A stretch of 64,000 nt of DNA from Acridotheres tristis (GCA_037013685.1 CM072894.1:32295029-32359028), one strand, 5' to 3'. Counted from the first letter of the stretch, positions 25,314 through 35,861 are shown. Notes: generated by a model from the sequence alone, not told the origin. Made by a program: numbers and translations.

Positions 25314-28300
25314 CAGCAAAGGCTGGCACACAACAGCAGCTGTACCACAGGGTTTGTCCCAGCCCCACAAGGAGTTTAGCATCGGTCTTTTCCTTGCCTG
25401 GAGTGGTGACAGAACTGAAAGCAGTCAGTGGGCAAAACTGAATCGATTTCGAAAAGACAGGAGTTTCAATCACCTAATTTTAAAGTGGCCCAGGCTAACA
25501 CACCCGATAAGTCATCGGTGCTACAGTAACATTATCACCTGAGAATCTTTCCACAAAGCTGATTAGCATTTTGTTAGTTTAATGAGTGAAAAACAACACG
25601 GGCTTTAGCTCTCTCCCTGGCACTCTGCTCCAGAAACTGAAGGACCAGGCTTCACTCCTGCCTTGATCCAAATAACATCACTCCAAAAATGCCTCCGTTG
25701 TCAGCCAGTTAAGATCAGATTCAGCAGCTCTTTGCCTTTGTATGGAGATGAGCCAGGGAAGGACAGAGTCAGTTATGAAGAATATTCCTCTGGTCTACTT
25801 GAGTGAAAATAAGAAATTTGCCTAGAGGCTCTGTTTTATTTCTTTAGTTTCCCAAAATAATGATGACACACATGTAGCACATCTTGACTATAAAGTGCCA
25901 TGAACTCTAATTACAGTGCACTATAACATTACTGTTATGTGCCTATTCCTGTACTACAATTTCAGAAGTTTTCTTCTAGGAACCACCCAACTGCCTGGAG
26001 TAAGGAGAAAATTCAACTTGGGAACACCTTGCCTGAGTTTAGACTCCCAATGGCAGAGACACATACTAGTAACAGCTACAACCAAAGAACTGAGAACAAA
26101 CCACTGCCAATGAGACCCTTAAATTCCCACTGGAACAGGAATTCCAACTTTCCAAACACGTTAGGAACAACAGAATCAACAAGCAGGTGCTTGCAAGGAG
26201 AAGAGACACAGGCAGCCTTGAAGGACAAAAAACTTCAAGATCGGATATTTCATCCACCTTCGTTTCATGCACAAGTAGAACTCTGTTATTGTGGGAATAT
26301 TCCTATTTACTGTCAGTCTGTCTGTCCTCTGCCTGCAGTAAACTCTCAGGCTCACTCCACCTGCCCATGGGGCTGTTTTACATCCATCATCTCTCTCTCA
26401 TATTCACTTCTTATTCCCTCAGCAAAGTCCCAAGGCTTTTTTTCCTCCAGGTCAGCCTCAAGCACAGCCAGCTCCTTCTCCATTAAAACCCCTTAAATCT
26501 ACTTAACAGCAGAACAAATATAGGAGCACTTCTATGCACAGTGTTTTATTTTCCTAGACAATGGTTAAAGTAAGATGAAATTAAGGTTGTGTTTATACTG
26601 GTGATTGATTATATTAGAAGTATCTGGTCATCACCTAAAACAAGTACCACAATGTCAAGAAATTTGCAACTGATCATAAACATAAAACCAAACATGCTGG
26701 ATCTGGAGGAGAAGCAGAATGAGGGTTTTGAAGTAGTCTCAAATCTGTACTGTAATGATACAATAACCATAATTGGCCCCAATGCACATAAAAACCTGAT
26801 TTTAGAGACGTTAGATTCTTCACTTTATTTTTTATTTCTCCCTATTCTTTCATTTTCACTTCCCAGCTAATAATAGCTTCTATTACTACCAATCACTTGG
26901 AACAAAGAGAAAACCTATCTCAAGAACTACAGCTCTTTAAATCTACCTTAAATTATAGTCAATTGTTCCAATTCTATATTTACAGTAAGCACTGCCATTC
27001 CAGGGAGAGCAGAGCATCACACCAACACTGAAATCCCTGCTGCAAAGACAAAACGACTCAGACAACTGCTGACCCAACTTCATAGCCTTTCATTTCCTCC
27101 CCACTCCTAATTTGTTTCCTTGAACCTCTCTGTTAACTGCAACTGAGCTCAGAGCCGACACAGAACACCAGCCCACAAGAAGATTCCCTATAGGAAAGGA
27201 ATTAACATTGTTTTCCAAGTCCTGACCTGCAGACTGGACTTACTTCACAGTAGTGATGCTCTGCTGGAAGCAAAAACTGCCTGGCTGGTCCACCCCTTAT
27301 TTTCCCTCTGATTGATCCTTTAAGCACCTAAACGCACTACACAGACTCTAGCTACAAACCCAGTAGGAAATTGAGTGAATGGAAGCATAGTGGGAAGGAT
27401 GAATGGGACTGGGGAAATAAACATAAACATGTTGAAGATTCCAAGTGAAAGGCCAGAGCTGCCTCAAAATGGGGTGTTTTTGGAAGTCAAATTCAAGGAT
27501 GAATTTATAACAGCCACGTAAATGGGAATTTCCAACTTCCTGTTTTCCAGTTCTGCTAGATTTAATCTAGCAAAGATTTTTACGGCCAGTGTTTGTGCTT
27601 TATAACGGGTATAGTGAAACGGTGTGCTAAAGTGGGCAAAAATCAAGGTACAAGACAGACTAGCAGAGCAAATGGACTGTCCTGCTAAGTGCCTAGCACA
27701 AACCCGAAAAAAAGCCTTCTTTTTTCATCACTGTCTCTGGTTTTGATACACTGGCAAGTAGGTGTGAAAGATCCAAAGCCACAGGCTTCCCCGAGCATCG
27801 GGAACAGCTCACTCTGTTTCTGAACAGGATGCAATCCCCACCTATGGAATCATAGCTTTTGTCTTAAAAACAACCATTCAGCACAGAGCAGCACTGATTT
27901 TTCCTTACTGCAGCTACCAGAAGTGCCTAAGAATTACTGCCTGGACCAAATAAAGGTCAACACCTCACCCACAGACCACAAGCAATTTGGTGGCACATCA
28001 GTGCAAATTTCCCAAGCAGCTCTTGCTCCTCCTTGTACAGTTTTGTTTGTAAATTGTTGATTAAGCATAAAAATTTTAACAGTATAGGCGGAATTTGGTG
28101 TACCTATGGCAGAGTTTCACTTCTCCGATGGTCCTAATGTCCAGGTCAGGAGTGGTTTCTGCTGCTCCCTTTGAACTCCCATTCCTGAGTTCCCTCGCAG
28201 AAACCAAAGCACAAGAGGAAAACCAGAAAGGTGGGAGTGATGAGAGTATCCTAATTTAGCACTGGGGCTTCACCAGTATTTCCGTTTCACTTCCCTGTCT

Positions 28301-28317
28301 GTTACACTTACAGCACA

Positions 28318-28400
28318 GCTCTGACATCTCAAAGTGTTTTACAATGGCAGAAAAACTCCTTGCACGTTACAGATGGAAAGTTTGAGACTTGGATTTTATG
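28318..28400 (+). mobile_element. Possible ancient MIR-like SINE fragment
   Basis: The text tctcaaagtgttttacaatg followed about 30 bases later by gttacagatggaaagtttga resembles the spacing of the MIR/CORE-SINE segments 'caaagtgctttacaaat' and 'ttttacagatggggaaactga'. The similarity is weak and short, as expected for a very old amniote repeat. Chance resemblance is possible. Confidence 0.35.
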
Positions 28401-31400
28401 TGCCCTGTGCTGGGGAAGCCTGGGGTATCTTGTGGCCTACTGGACAACAGTCAAAAGTCTTGCTGTACAGATTTTAAACAGGATCTGTAATCTTTCTCTG
28501 CCCCAGTCAATCTACAAATAAACTGAAAAAGATCATGGAACCAGTTTCATGATACTAGGTCAAAAGATGTGATGTAAAGAGAGGTTGACTTGTGAACCTC
28601 CTATACACTAAACCTGTCCCCATCCACCTTCAGATACAACTCCTTATTCAGGGTAATAAATTCTCTATCTGCTGGAACCAGCATTTGTTGATCTGTCTTC
28701 AGTTCCAAATTACCTGTAATTCTTGGGTTACCTATATTACATTATTACACAAGGAGATGTAGGCTTGTAACGCCTACAGCATAAAAAAAAAATACCAAAG
28801 GAAGCCAAATGAAAGGTTGTGTCCAATACATTTTATGACAAAGTTCTCCCTGAAATTAAGGGGGGATAGAATTTCATCTCTGCGCTTCAAGATGACCAGA
28901 GGGAAGCATTTACCTTTCTGAAATGGAGCTGAGAGTCTTGCATGGTACCTATTTCTGATTCTCACTGCAAGGGCATGCTACCTGGACCACATTTGCAAGG
29001 CTATAGAGACAAAATTAAAGTAGCCAGAAGGAGCTCTGTTTCTACACCTCACAAGGTATGCATATTTTAAATGGAAAGGCAGCTTTATCTCAGCTTTTAA
29101 GATATTTCTTCTTATGAAGTGGTATCTTGTACTACATATGGCAAATATTCTTTCAGCTCAAGTTGCTAAGAACCTTAAATTCTGTTAAAAAAACAAAAAC
29201 AAAACCAAACCTCTGTAAAAAATTTGTTTCATTGTCAAAAATTGTTTTGGTTATAATCAATTTCAGCCCTTGAAATTCCAAGACAAACAATTTGTCATTG
29301 AATTTCACTCATGTCAAATGCTATACTTCAAACTTGGTGGAGAAAAAAATCTTATATTAACAATTTGTCTTTTTTTTCTTAATTATTTCTCATCTATATT
29401 AACAGTGTTGGGAAAAAAAAAATCAACTGCTTTTAAGGGTTTGTAAAATGATTGATTCCTAGATTTCTAATGCAGTAACAACTCTGCCCAATGCTAACAT
29501 TAGAAGAGAGTTTATTGATAGAATACTGAAGTAACTTTGGCCATAAGCACTGGAAAATGCTGCTGTGATCCTTTCTTAATTTCAGACTGCAGAGATGCAA
29601 GAATAAACCAAGAGTTACAGTGCCTGGGAGTGTGTGTGTGCAACTACACCTTGCCTAGACAAAGGGATAGGGGCAGCTTTTTTTTTGTTCCAACAAGAAT
29701 TCTTTAAAATGACAACTCATATTCGCAGGGAATTAGAAGAAGCTCCTCCTGCTTCCTTAGAGGTATTTAAAGCTGACTTAACAAAACACTAGCAGGGATT
29801 CTATCAACTGCATTATCCTAATGCTTCACTTACTTCAATTCTCAACATGTAGAACTCCATTACTTCCAAAGAGATAACTAACAGGGCATTCAGCAATTAT
29901 GTGACAATTGGAAAAGCTTACTGAAAATTAATAGTAAAGCAAGCGCACCTATTAATGATAACACAACACAGTAATTTTTCATCTTCTTATCAATAACAGC
30001 CCAGACATGCACAGACTGTGCATTCCAAATTGTTGTTTTGCTCCATATTGTCAACAGAAGGTAAAACTGGCTTTAAAAATTAATGTATTTATACAGGAGC
30101 AAGTTGGCACCTTAACCTAACTCAACAGCAGTCTTCCTTACTGCTTAATATCTCCAAATATGCAAAATATTTTAGAAAATATGTATGTGCTATTGCTGCA
30201 TGCATACTGGTACCCTATCTATTAATCCAAATAATAATCTAGAAACATGCTACAAAAATACATATATGCTGCATTTGAAGTACTAAACACTAACTTCTGA
30301 CTGGACTATGTTAGATACAGCCTAAAAAGAATCACCTAATACTGCCTTCAGAAATTCAGTGAGACACGGCCATAATCTCCTCAAATTTGTGAAGTTTCAC
30401 ATGGATTTCATCCTAATTTATGCATCTTTAAGAAGTGGGTAAGTAGACAGCACACTTTGATATCTGAAAGACAGTATTTGAAGTTCAATCTATTAAAATA
30501 AAAAGCACTTCTCCCTTCACTGAAAGGCAGTGCCAAAATATTTCCCATTCTAACACCTCCGATTTTATAAAAAATTAAGACTGCCCCATCAGGAAGGGTT
30601 TGATGGTAGCATTCCTGGCTTACTAAAAGGCTGCTGTATTGCATCACTGAAACCCAGGATTTTTATATTTTTTTTCTGAAGGCTGAAATGCTGAGCCTTC
30701 ACTGTATTATTAATATTATCTACATTGATTTTTGATTAAAAAAGGAAAGAAAAAAGTCAAGAATCAGTAACACCAATGCCTCCCTTCTAAACCTGCTAAT
30801 CAGATTCCAGGAAGCCACCAGTCCCTCCAAATTCTGGCTGGAGAACAAAGAATAGCAGACTTGCATGCAGTGCATTACCACCAACATCAGATATTTCTTA
30901 ATTTATAATAAGCTTTAACTTTAACTGGATGTTCTGGTAAGAGCATGCCAAAATGCATTTACATACCTTTTTAGTAGTAGATTAGCATTAAAAGGTACAC
31001 CTAAAATGCCTCACAAATCTTACACATTCTCATTTTGCTTTTTTATTTAAACTAACTTACCGAAGCTATAAAACTAATTGACTCTAAAACCTTGTTGGTT
31101 TGTATCTAAAGAATGCAGAAAAAATGAATCCTCCTGGGTGAGCTCAGTGCCACATCCACCTGAGAACCTGCATTGGCTATTTATGATTCTTGTTTGATTC
31201 AAGGCAGCAACTTTACTTCATTTAGTCAGTCTTCACTCACAGCAAGCAACTTCCCAACATCATCCATAAAACATCGCATAACAAACCCCATCCCCACGGT
31301 ACAAGTTTCAATTGATCCCTTTGATAGCTCTTAAAAAAAAAAGAAAACAAAAAAGAAGAAAAAAGGAGGGTGTGAGTGAGTGAGGTTGTAGGTGTGAGGA

Positions 31401-32381
31401 AGGAGTTTTTATTTAGTTCCCTCCTGCTCAGCAACTTTGTAATCCATTTGCTGTTCTCCTTTCCCATCTCTCACCCCTGCCCGTTGTTTAGTTGGAAACT
31501 GGGCTGCAAGAATGTGAAGAATGTAAACAGCCTTTTATTGTCCAAAAGGATGGGAGTGTGAAAGAAATGTGCGCCTTATCGCAGGGCTGCAGCTCGCTAC
31601 TTCATTGCTATGATAAAGTGCTGGAGCAAAAAACATTACACGACAAGCACAATCCAAAACCGGATTAGAATTTGACATAAGCTTCCTCAAAAACTAATCA
31701 ATCACCTCACGCTGTAATACTAGACTCCAGCTCTTAAGGAGGGTGTTTAATCCCTTCAAGGTTTATTACACACTCCCTATTGACTACTTCGTGACAAACT
31801 TTCACGTCCAAGGCAGCTGGGGAAGAGAGGCATAACTTTTGCAGCAGAGGTGTTTATGAGAGTAACATCAAAACTCCCCAAAAAGCAGCTAGTGCAGTTA
31901 AATCTTTTCGAAATAAAAGCGAAGATGGCCAAACTCTTTGGCAAGTGCATTTTTTTCCTCTTTATGAACACGAGCATCAGTCTATTTGCTTCCTGCCATC
32001 AGCGCCCCACGAACGAGGCACTGGGCGGGGGAGAAGTTGAGCTCCTCGCCCGTCCCCAGCCGCGCACTTCGCTTCGCCTCCCTCCCTTCTCAGCTCCCAA
32101 TTTCGCAGTCCGCACATCTCACCTTGCCACCACGTCAGTCCCCGCATTCCCCCACCGCATGCAGCGGAATATTCAGCACAACACCGGCGTGTCCCACAGT
32201 TTCTGATAAAAATTAATGAAACGCCTGGGGTGTTTCGCCGCAGCAAGACGAAATTAACGGGGCAGCTTCCCGAGCGCAGGTGACTCTACCTGCACACCCA
32301 GCTATGTCTTGCACGCGAAAAAAAAGGCGCTTGAGGCCAGCAGAAAACTTTCCGGGAGCGGGCAGTCTCGGTGATGCTCGG

Positions 32382-32397
32382 CACACACACACACACA
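32382..32397. repeat. (CA)n microsatellite
   Basis: An uninterrupted CA dinucleotide run of about eight units in the first 0.4 kb of the intron, inside the CpG island. It may be polymorphic in length. Confidence 0.85.
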
Positions 32398-32525
32398 TCC
32401 CTCCCATCCCTGCCCGCGGTATTTTCCAGCTCCCGGCGCATCCCGGCCCCCGGGGCCGCGCTGGGCTCGGGAACGCGAGCATCCCGCATCCCCAAACGGG
32501 GCGAGCAGAGACAAAACCGCTTCAT

Positions 32526-32600
32526 TAAAATAAAATAAGAAAAAAAAAAATTTAAAAGAAAAAAAAAGAGAGAAAAAAAAAAAAAAAAGAGAGAGAAAAC
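32526..32600. repeat. A/G-rich low-complexity tract just inside intron 1
   Basis: About 75 bases composed almost wholly of A with scattered G and a few T (A-runs of 8 to 16 separated by gagag). In the transcribed minus strand this is a T/C tract beginning about 150 bases downstream of the exon 1 donor. It is a sharp low-GC gap within the CpG island. Confidence 0.88.
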
Positions 32601-32747
32601 CAAGAATATGTTAGGGGCTGTGGGAGGCAGGTTTGGGGAGCTGATCGGAACCGGGCTGCAGAAGGGACCGCGCCCGCCGCGCTCCCCGGAGGAAGGCACC
32701 GGTGTCCCCAAGCCCTCCGTGAGAGTCCGGGAGCCGCAGGGACGGAG

Positions 32748-32753
32748 ACTTAC
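32748..32753 (-). other. NXPH2: NXPH2 intron 1 splice donor
   Basis: On the minus strand exon 1 ends CTCCAGCTC and is followed by GTAAGT, which matches the U1 consensus at all six intron positions. The junction falls between codons (phase 0), as does the acceptor at 814. Confidence 0.93.
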
Positions 32754-32807
32754 GAGCTGGAGGACGCCCTGGACCACGACGAGGGGCAGGGGCTGCAGGG
32801 GCACCAT
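32754..32807 (-). CDS. NXPH2: Neurexophilin-2, exon 1 (signal peptide, residues 1-18)
   Basis: This exon contributes 54 coding bases, 18 codons starting at the ATG read from 32807. They encode MVPLQPLPLVVVQGVLQL, the hydrophobic core of a secretory signal peptide; with the first residues of exon 2 (VFC) it makes a plausible leader cleaved near residues 21-24. The pattern PLPLVVV-G-LQL-FCD is the NXPH2 leader as I know it from mammals. The start has a strong context (A at -3, G at +4). A GTAAGT donor follows directly and is in phase with exon 2. The exon lies in the CpG island, as expected for a first exon. The open frame continues past the donor, but that extension is intronic. Confidence 0.93.
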
Positions 32808-33006
32808 CCTGGCTGCCGGTCTAGGCGGCGACTCCCCCGGCGCGGGTCTCGCTCATCGCCGCTCCGGGAGGAGGACGGGGGGCAGGACCGAGCGCAGGGA
32901 CACGCCGCCCGCTGTCCCCGCTCACGGGGCGCTGCCAGGCAGCGGCCAGAGCCCGGCACTGCCGCGGAGCTCGGCTCGGCGCCGCTCGGCTCGGCGGGCG
33001 GCCATG

Positions 33007-33046
33007 GCGGGCGGGAGGCGGGCTGAGGCGGGCGGGAGGCGGCGGC
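33007..33046. repeat. NXPH2: GC-box-like tandem repeat
   Basis: The block GCGGGCGGGAGGCGG occurs twice in succession with small differences, giving several GGGCGG/GGGAGG Sp1-type sites, right after a GCCATGGCGG element that resembles a YY1 site. It lies 200-240 bases upstream of the NXPH2 start codon and is a plausible core-promoter component. Confidence 0.55.
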
Positions 33047-33151
33047 GCTGCCCGGCTCCCCCCGCGGGGCACGGCGGGGTCCCCTCACAGCCCGCGGCCG
33101 GGCCCGCCGCTCCGCCGCCCTCCGTGCTGCACGGAGCCGCGGCTGAGGGGA

Positions 33152-33175
33152 GCGGTGCCGGGGGCGGTGCCGGGG
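33152..33175. repeat. 12-base GC-rich tandem duplication
   Basis: The unit GCGGTGCCGGGG occurs twice perfectly in tandem (33152-33163 and 33164-33175) within the CpG island. It is a short slippage-type duplication. Confidence 0.85.
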
Positions 33176-33363
33176 GCGCTGAGCGGACCCCGCTGCCCCG
33201 GGCGGGGCGGCCCGGCCCTCACGGCAAGTTTAAAGCGGCGGCGGCCCCTCCTCCGCCCCGCCGAGCCTGGGTGCGCTCTGCGAGCCGCGCTGGGATGCCC
33301 GGCCGTACCGCTGTGGGCAAGCACAGACGGGGAAGAGACTCGACGGCCATCCCCCGGTCCCGG

Positions 33364-33370
33364 CTTTATA
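33364..33370 (-). promoter_or_regulatory. NXPH2: TATA-like element, NXPH2 orientation
   Basis: The minus strand reads GCGCCCTATAAAGCCGG, a canonical TATA motif flanked by GC-rich sequence on the correct strand, about 560 bases upstream of the NXPH2 start codon. A TATA box would place transcription start near 33335. This is a motif match only. Confidence 0.35.
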
Positions 33371-33500
33371 GGGCGCTCTGTCACAACTTCTTTCTTTATG
33401 GGGATCTGCCTCCCGGCACCCACAGACGGCTGGGCCGCCACGGTCCGTGTGGGGAAACCCGACGTGTTTCTGCTTCGCGGCTGTGAGCAGACACGGTGGG

Positions 33501-33560
33501 ACGGCCCGGGGACACCCAGACTGTCCCGGGGACACTGAGCCTGTCCCGGAGACACTGAAC
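33501..33560. repeat. 20-base GC-rich minisatellite, three units
   Basis: Three consecutive 20-base units share the core CCCGGGGACAC or CCCGGAGACAC: 33501-33520, 33521-33540 and 33541-33560. Units two and three differ at two positions; the first has diverged at its ends. The array marks the distal edge of the CpG island; AT-rich DNA begins immediately after it. Confidence 0.9.
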
Positions 33561-34483
33561 CTCTTCTCCCAATAAGTCACTGGAGTCAGATCAATTTACT
33601 ACCATAACTTAATGAATACTCTCTAGATCCATTGTTGAAATAGCCATGAGCAGACTGAACCGTGTGTTTATGAGCTGCATGAGTGACAACCGTGTAAGGT
33701 GGCAACTTCGAGAGGGGAAATAAAGTTTTAGGTGCAGGAGGCTGGGTGGAACGGTGACCTTATTTAGCCAGGTTTGGCACACGTGTGCCACACACACACA
33801 GCCTGGGCTGAAGCAGGGCCACCACAGCAGTGACACCTGTGACACCTGTGTCAGGCCTGGCAGGGCTGAAGCAGTGCCACCACAGCAGTGACACCTGTGT
33901 CAGGCCTGACAGTGCCTATGTTTGCTCATCAGTAATTCCATGGTGCGATATGTGAGCTCTCTGCCACCAGGCTGAAGTACAAGGAGTGGTTTCAGTTTTC
34001 AAACCCTGCCTTTCATTTGTCAATTATTTTCCTTTTATTTCTCAGCCTCATCTTCTCACTAGGTCTATGTTCAGGTTACATTTTGACAGTCCTTGTATGT
34101 TCAACTGCTAAAATCCTTGTCAGTGGAAACAGCTTCGCAATCCCTCTTGTGGCACATGAGAGCAGCCACGATTTTACCAGATAGTGATTGTGGTTGTTTG
34201 GTCATATCCCACTGGTTCCCTTCCTAGCTCTGCTGCAAGGTGTCTTGTAAAAAGTATCAGGTTCATGTGATGAGCCATAAGTCACAATCACTCATTTGAG
34301 TTTAGACAAAATGCTTTATCTATAGCAAAAGAATTTACTTATAAAGGGAGCAACTTAAAATTAGTTCATTTGCAGTAGATTCAAAGATTCAGAGAAAACT
34401 GAAATAGTGATGGTCACCAAGTCAATGCATTATAATGGAATTCAGGTAGTTACTTTTTGTAGCAGTATTCAAATGTTCTTTTT
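33561..34483. other. Intergenic stretch upstream of NXPH2
   Basis: No gene is recognised. It includes a CA run (33789-33800) and the tandem duplication at 33806-33912, then ordinary AT-rich unique sequence to the CR1 element. Confidence 0.5.
33806..33912. repeat. Tandem duplication, about 50-58-base unit
   Basis: Two adjacent copies share ggctgaagcag-gccaccacagcagtgacacctgt and caggcctg. Copy 1 (33806-33863) has an extra nine-base gacacctgt unit compared with copy 2 (33864-33912). The near identity shows a recent local duplication. Confidence 0.9.
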
Positions 34484-35158
34484 CATAGAATCAAAGACTC
34501 TCAGAATTATTTGTGTTGGAAGGGATCTTAAAGTTCATCTTGTTCCATCCCCTGCCTGGGGCAGGGACACTGCCCACTATCCCAGGTTGCTCCAACCCTC
34601 ATCCAACCTGGCCTTGAACACTTCCAGGGATGGGGCAGCCACATTTTCTCTGAACAACTAATTTCTGCTCTAACTCTGCTCTCTGTTTGAAGCCATTCCC
34701 ACTTGTGTTGTCACTCCATCCCTTGTCCCCAGTCCCTCTCCAGCTCTCCTGGAGCCCCTTTAGGCACTGGCAGGGGCTCTGAGGTCTCCCCAGAGCCTCT
34801 CCTCTGTTCTCCAGACCGCATACCCTCTCTCAGCCTGGCTGCAGAGCAGAGCTGCTGCAGTTCTCAGAGCATCTCTGTGGCCTTCTCTGGACTTGCTCCA
34901 ATAGGTCCATGTCCTTTGTATCTTTGAAGGAAGTACGGAGCTGATGTGGTGCTGCAGGTGAGGTGTCATCAGAGTGGAAGGGGACAGGATCCCTTCGCTC
35001 GACCTGCTGCCCATGCTGCTTTTGAGACAGCCTGGGACACGGGAGAATTTCTGGGCTGTCAGAGCTCATTGCTTAGTCGTGTTGAGCTTTACATCAACCT
35101 TCTTCTTGGGGGTGCCTTTCTCCACTCAGACTGCACTTAAGCTTGGGATTGCCCCGAC
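34484..35158 (-). mobile_element. CR1 LINE, about 0.68 kb 3' part
   Basis: The plus strand runs from tcatagaatcaaagactctc through ttggaagggatcttaaagtt, ggggcagggacactgcccac, catccaacctggccttgaac, ggtctccccagagcctctcc, gacttgctccaataggtcca and tcgacctgctgcccatgctg to gcttgggattgccccgac. These are ordered blocks of the antisense CR1 consensus, so the element lies on the minus strand. It is the longest CR1 copy here. It inserted about 1 kb upstream of the CpG island, between the island and the detached CpG-rich patch. Confidence 0.95.
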
Positions 35159-35336
35159 GTCATTTTAATGCCACCATTTGATATCCTGTTTAACGCAGAA
35201 CGATCAGAATAAAATATGTTAGGATTTACCCGTATTAGAATTTAAATCCGAAAAGTTGCGTGGACGAGAAACAGACAAAAACTGCTATGCGTGTGTTTAA
35301 TGCTGAGCAGCGGTACTTTGTGCGGTGCCGAAATTG

Positions 35337-35351
35337 TTTTTTTTTTTTTTT
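35337..35351. repeat. T15 homopolymer
   Basis: Fifteen consecutive T residues directly left of the GC-rich core of the CpG patch. A poly-T/poly-A pair around a short segment can result from retroposition, but I see no target-site duplication. Confidence 0.9.
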
Positions 35352-35392
35352 GCTCGATATTCGGGGCCCCGTGGCGAATGGACACATCTCGG

Positions 35393-35406
35393 GCGCCCTC
35401 TGCCGC
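35393..35406 (-). promoter_or_regulatory. Weak CTCF-like motif, minus orientation
   Basis: The plus strand GCGCCCTCTGCCGC is the complement of a CTCF-type core and matches the consensus at 12 of 14 positions, both mismatches being in the CCA end. It lies in the CpG-rich patch. The surrounding GC content raises the chance of a random match. Confidence 0.3.
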
Positions 35407-35528
35407 CCGCAGGCGGTACCGCGGCCCCGCTCGTGGAGAATCGCTTCTCCAAAGGCTCCTAAAAGGCTTTAGTCAGAATTGGGAATGCTCAATTCGGATA
35501 AGTATTTAGGTAGATCTGGTCCGTATTT

Positions 35529-35547
35529 AAAAAAAAAAAAAAAAAAA
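35529..35547. repeat. A19 homopolymer
   Basis: Nineteen consecutive A residues followed by gaaaaa, closing the CpG-rich patch on its right side. Length is likely to vary between individuals or be subject to sequencing error. Confidence 0.9.
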
Positions 35548-35711
35548 GAAAAAAAGCGCTCTATAAATTCAGGGGAAAGCTGAATTTCTGTAATTGGCTT
35601 TTAATGGAACAATAGCGTCGAAACTAAAGTACTGCAGTTCTATCCTATTAAATACAGAGTCAATTCAAATGACATTAACTTTGTCACACAAGATCCCAGA
35701 AGCCAGCCTGA

Positions 35712-35815
35712 AATCATACTTTTTCCAGATTAAGTAGCAGTAAATAATTGTAAAGCGCTTTGAAGATAAGAAGCATCATGCACAATAAGTGCTAAGCATT
35801 ATTGTTATTTGCATT
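35712..35815 (+). mobile_element. Ancient amniote SINE/LINE tail (MIR/L3-like)
   Basis: The text ttgtaaagcgctttgaagat followed by caataagtgctaagcattattgtta resembles the widespread 3' tail 'gtaaagcgctttgagatc ... ctatataagtgcaaagtattattatta' of old amniote CORE-SINE/L3-class repeats. The family assignment is from memory. Confidence 0.5.
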
Positions 35816-35861
35816 ACTTGCCAGAAAAGTCACAGTAGTGCTGGCTCAGAATAGAAGGCCT

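Larger units (their letters stand above)
24301..32000. other. Intronic stretch between A-tract and promoter island
   Basis: This is the 5' third of the NXPH2 intron. It holds the CTCF-type motif at 25300-25313, a possible ancient SINE piece at 28318-28400, and otherwise AT-rich unique sequence. The longest open frame (185 codons, plus strand, 25939-26496) has no recognisable domain and runs antisense to the gene. Purine-rich runs (for example 31330-31370) precede the CpG island. Confidence 0.5.
32808..33335 (-). other. NXPH2: Probable NXPH2 5' UTR region
   Basis: This is the GC-rich sequence between the start codon and the position about 30 bases downstream of the minus-strand TATA-like motif. 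Its right boundary is inferred from that motif only. If transcription instead starts at the GC boxes or the GCCATGGCGG element near 33001, as in many CpG-island promoters, the UTR is shorter. An untranslated upstream exon cannot be excluded. Confidence 0.4.
32000..33560 (-). promoter_or_regulatory. NXPH2: CpG island covering NXPH2 promoter, 5' UTR and exon 1
   Basis: From about 32.0 to 33.56 kb the sequence turns sharply GC-rich and dense in undepleted CpG, in contrast to the AT-rich flanks. It is interrupted only by the purine tract at 32526-32600. It contains exon 1, GC boxes (for example GGGCGGGGCGG at 33200-33210), a repeated GGCGGGAGGCGG-type block at 33007-33046 and a minus-strand TATAAAG at 33370-33364. 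This is the usual form of a developmental or neuronal gene promoter. The exact transcription start cannot be read from sequence. Long open frames here (up to 292 codons on the plus strand) are the expected product of stop-poor GC-rich DNA. Confidence 0.85.
35210..35590. promoter_or_regulatory. Detached small CpG-rich patch upstream of NXPH2
   Basis: Sequence between the CR1 copy and the A-tract has many undepleted CpGs (for example around 35255-35265, 35310-35335, 35355-35450), peaking in 35361-35450 with gggcgccctctgccgcccgc and gcggtaccgcgg. A T15 run (35337-35351) and an A19 run (35529-35547) bracket its GC-rich core. No exon is evident: the open frames of about 70 codons read into the T-run as polyphenylalanine. 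It could be an enhancer, an insulator or an alternative promoter. Confidence 0.45.

Noticed and set aside
25939..26496. 185-codon open frame on the plus strand in the NXPH2 intron
   Set aside because: It has no recognisable domain, signal peptide or splice context. One frame of this length is within what chance may give over 64 kb and six frames.
32608..33486. 292-codon open frame on the plus strand in the CpG island, with other long frames on both strands (32286-33580)
   Set aside because: GC-rich CpG-island DNA has few stop codons. The translation is a low-complexity Gly/Arg/Pro/Ala sequence, and the NXPH2 promoter and exon 1 explain the region.
34703..35168. Open frames at 34.7-35.2 kb on both strands
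   Set aside because: They are translations of the CR1 copy at 34484-35158.
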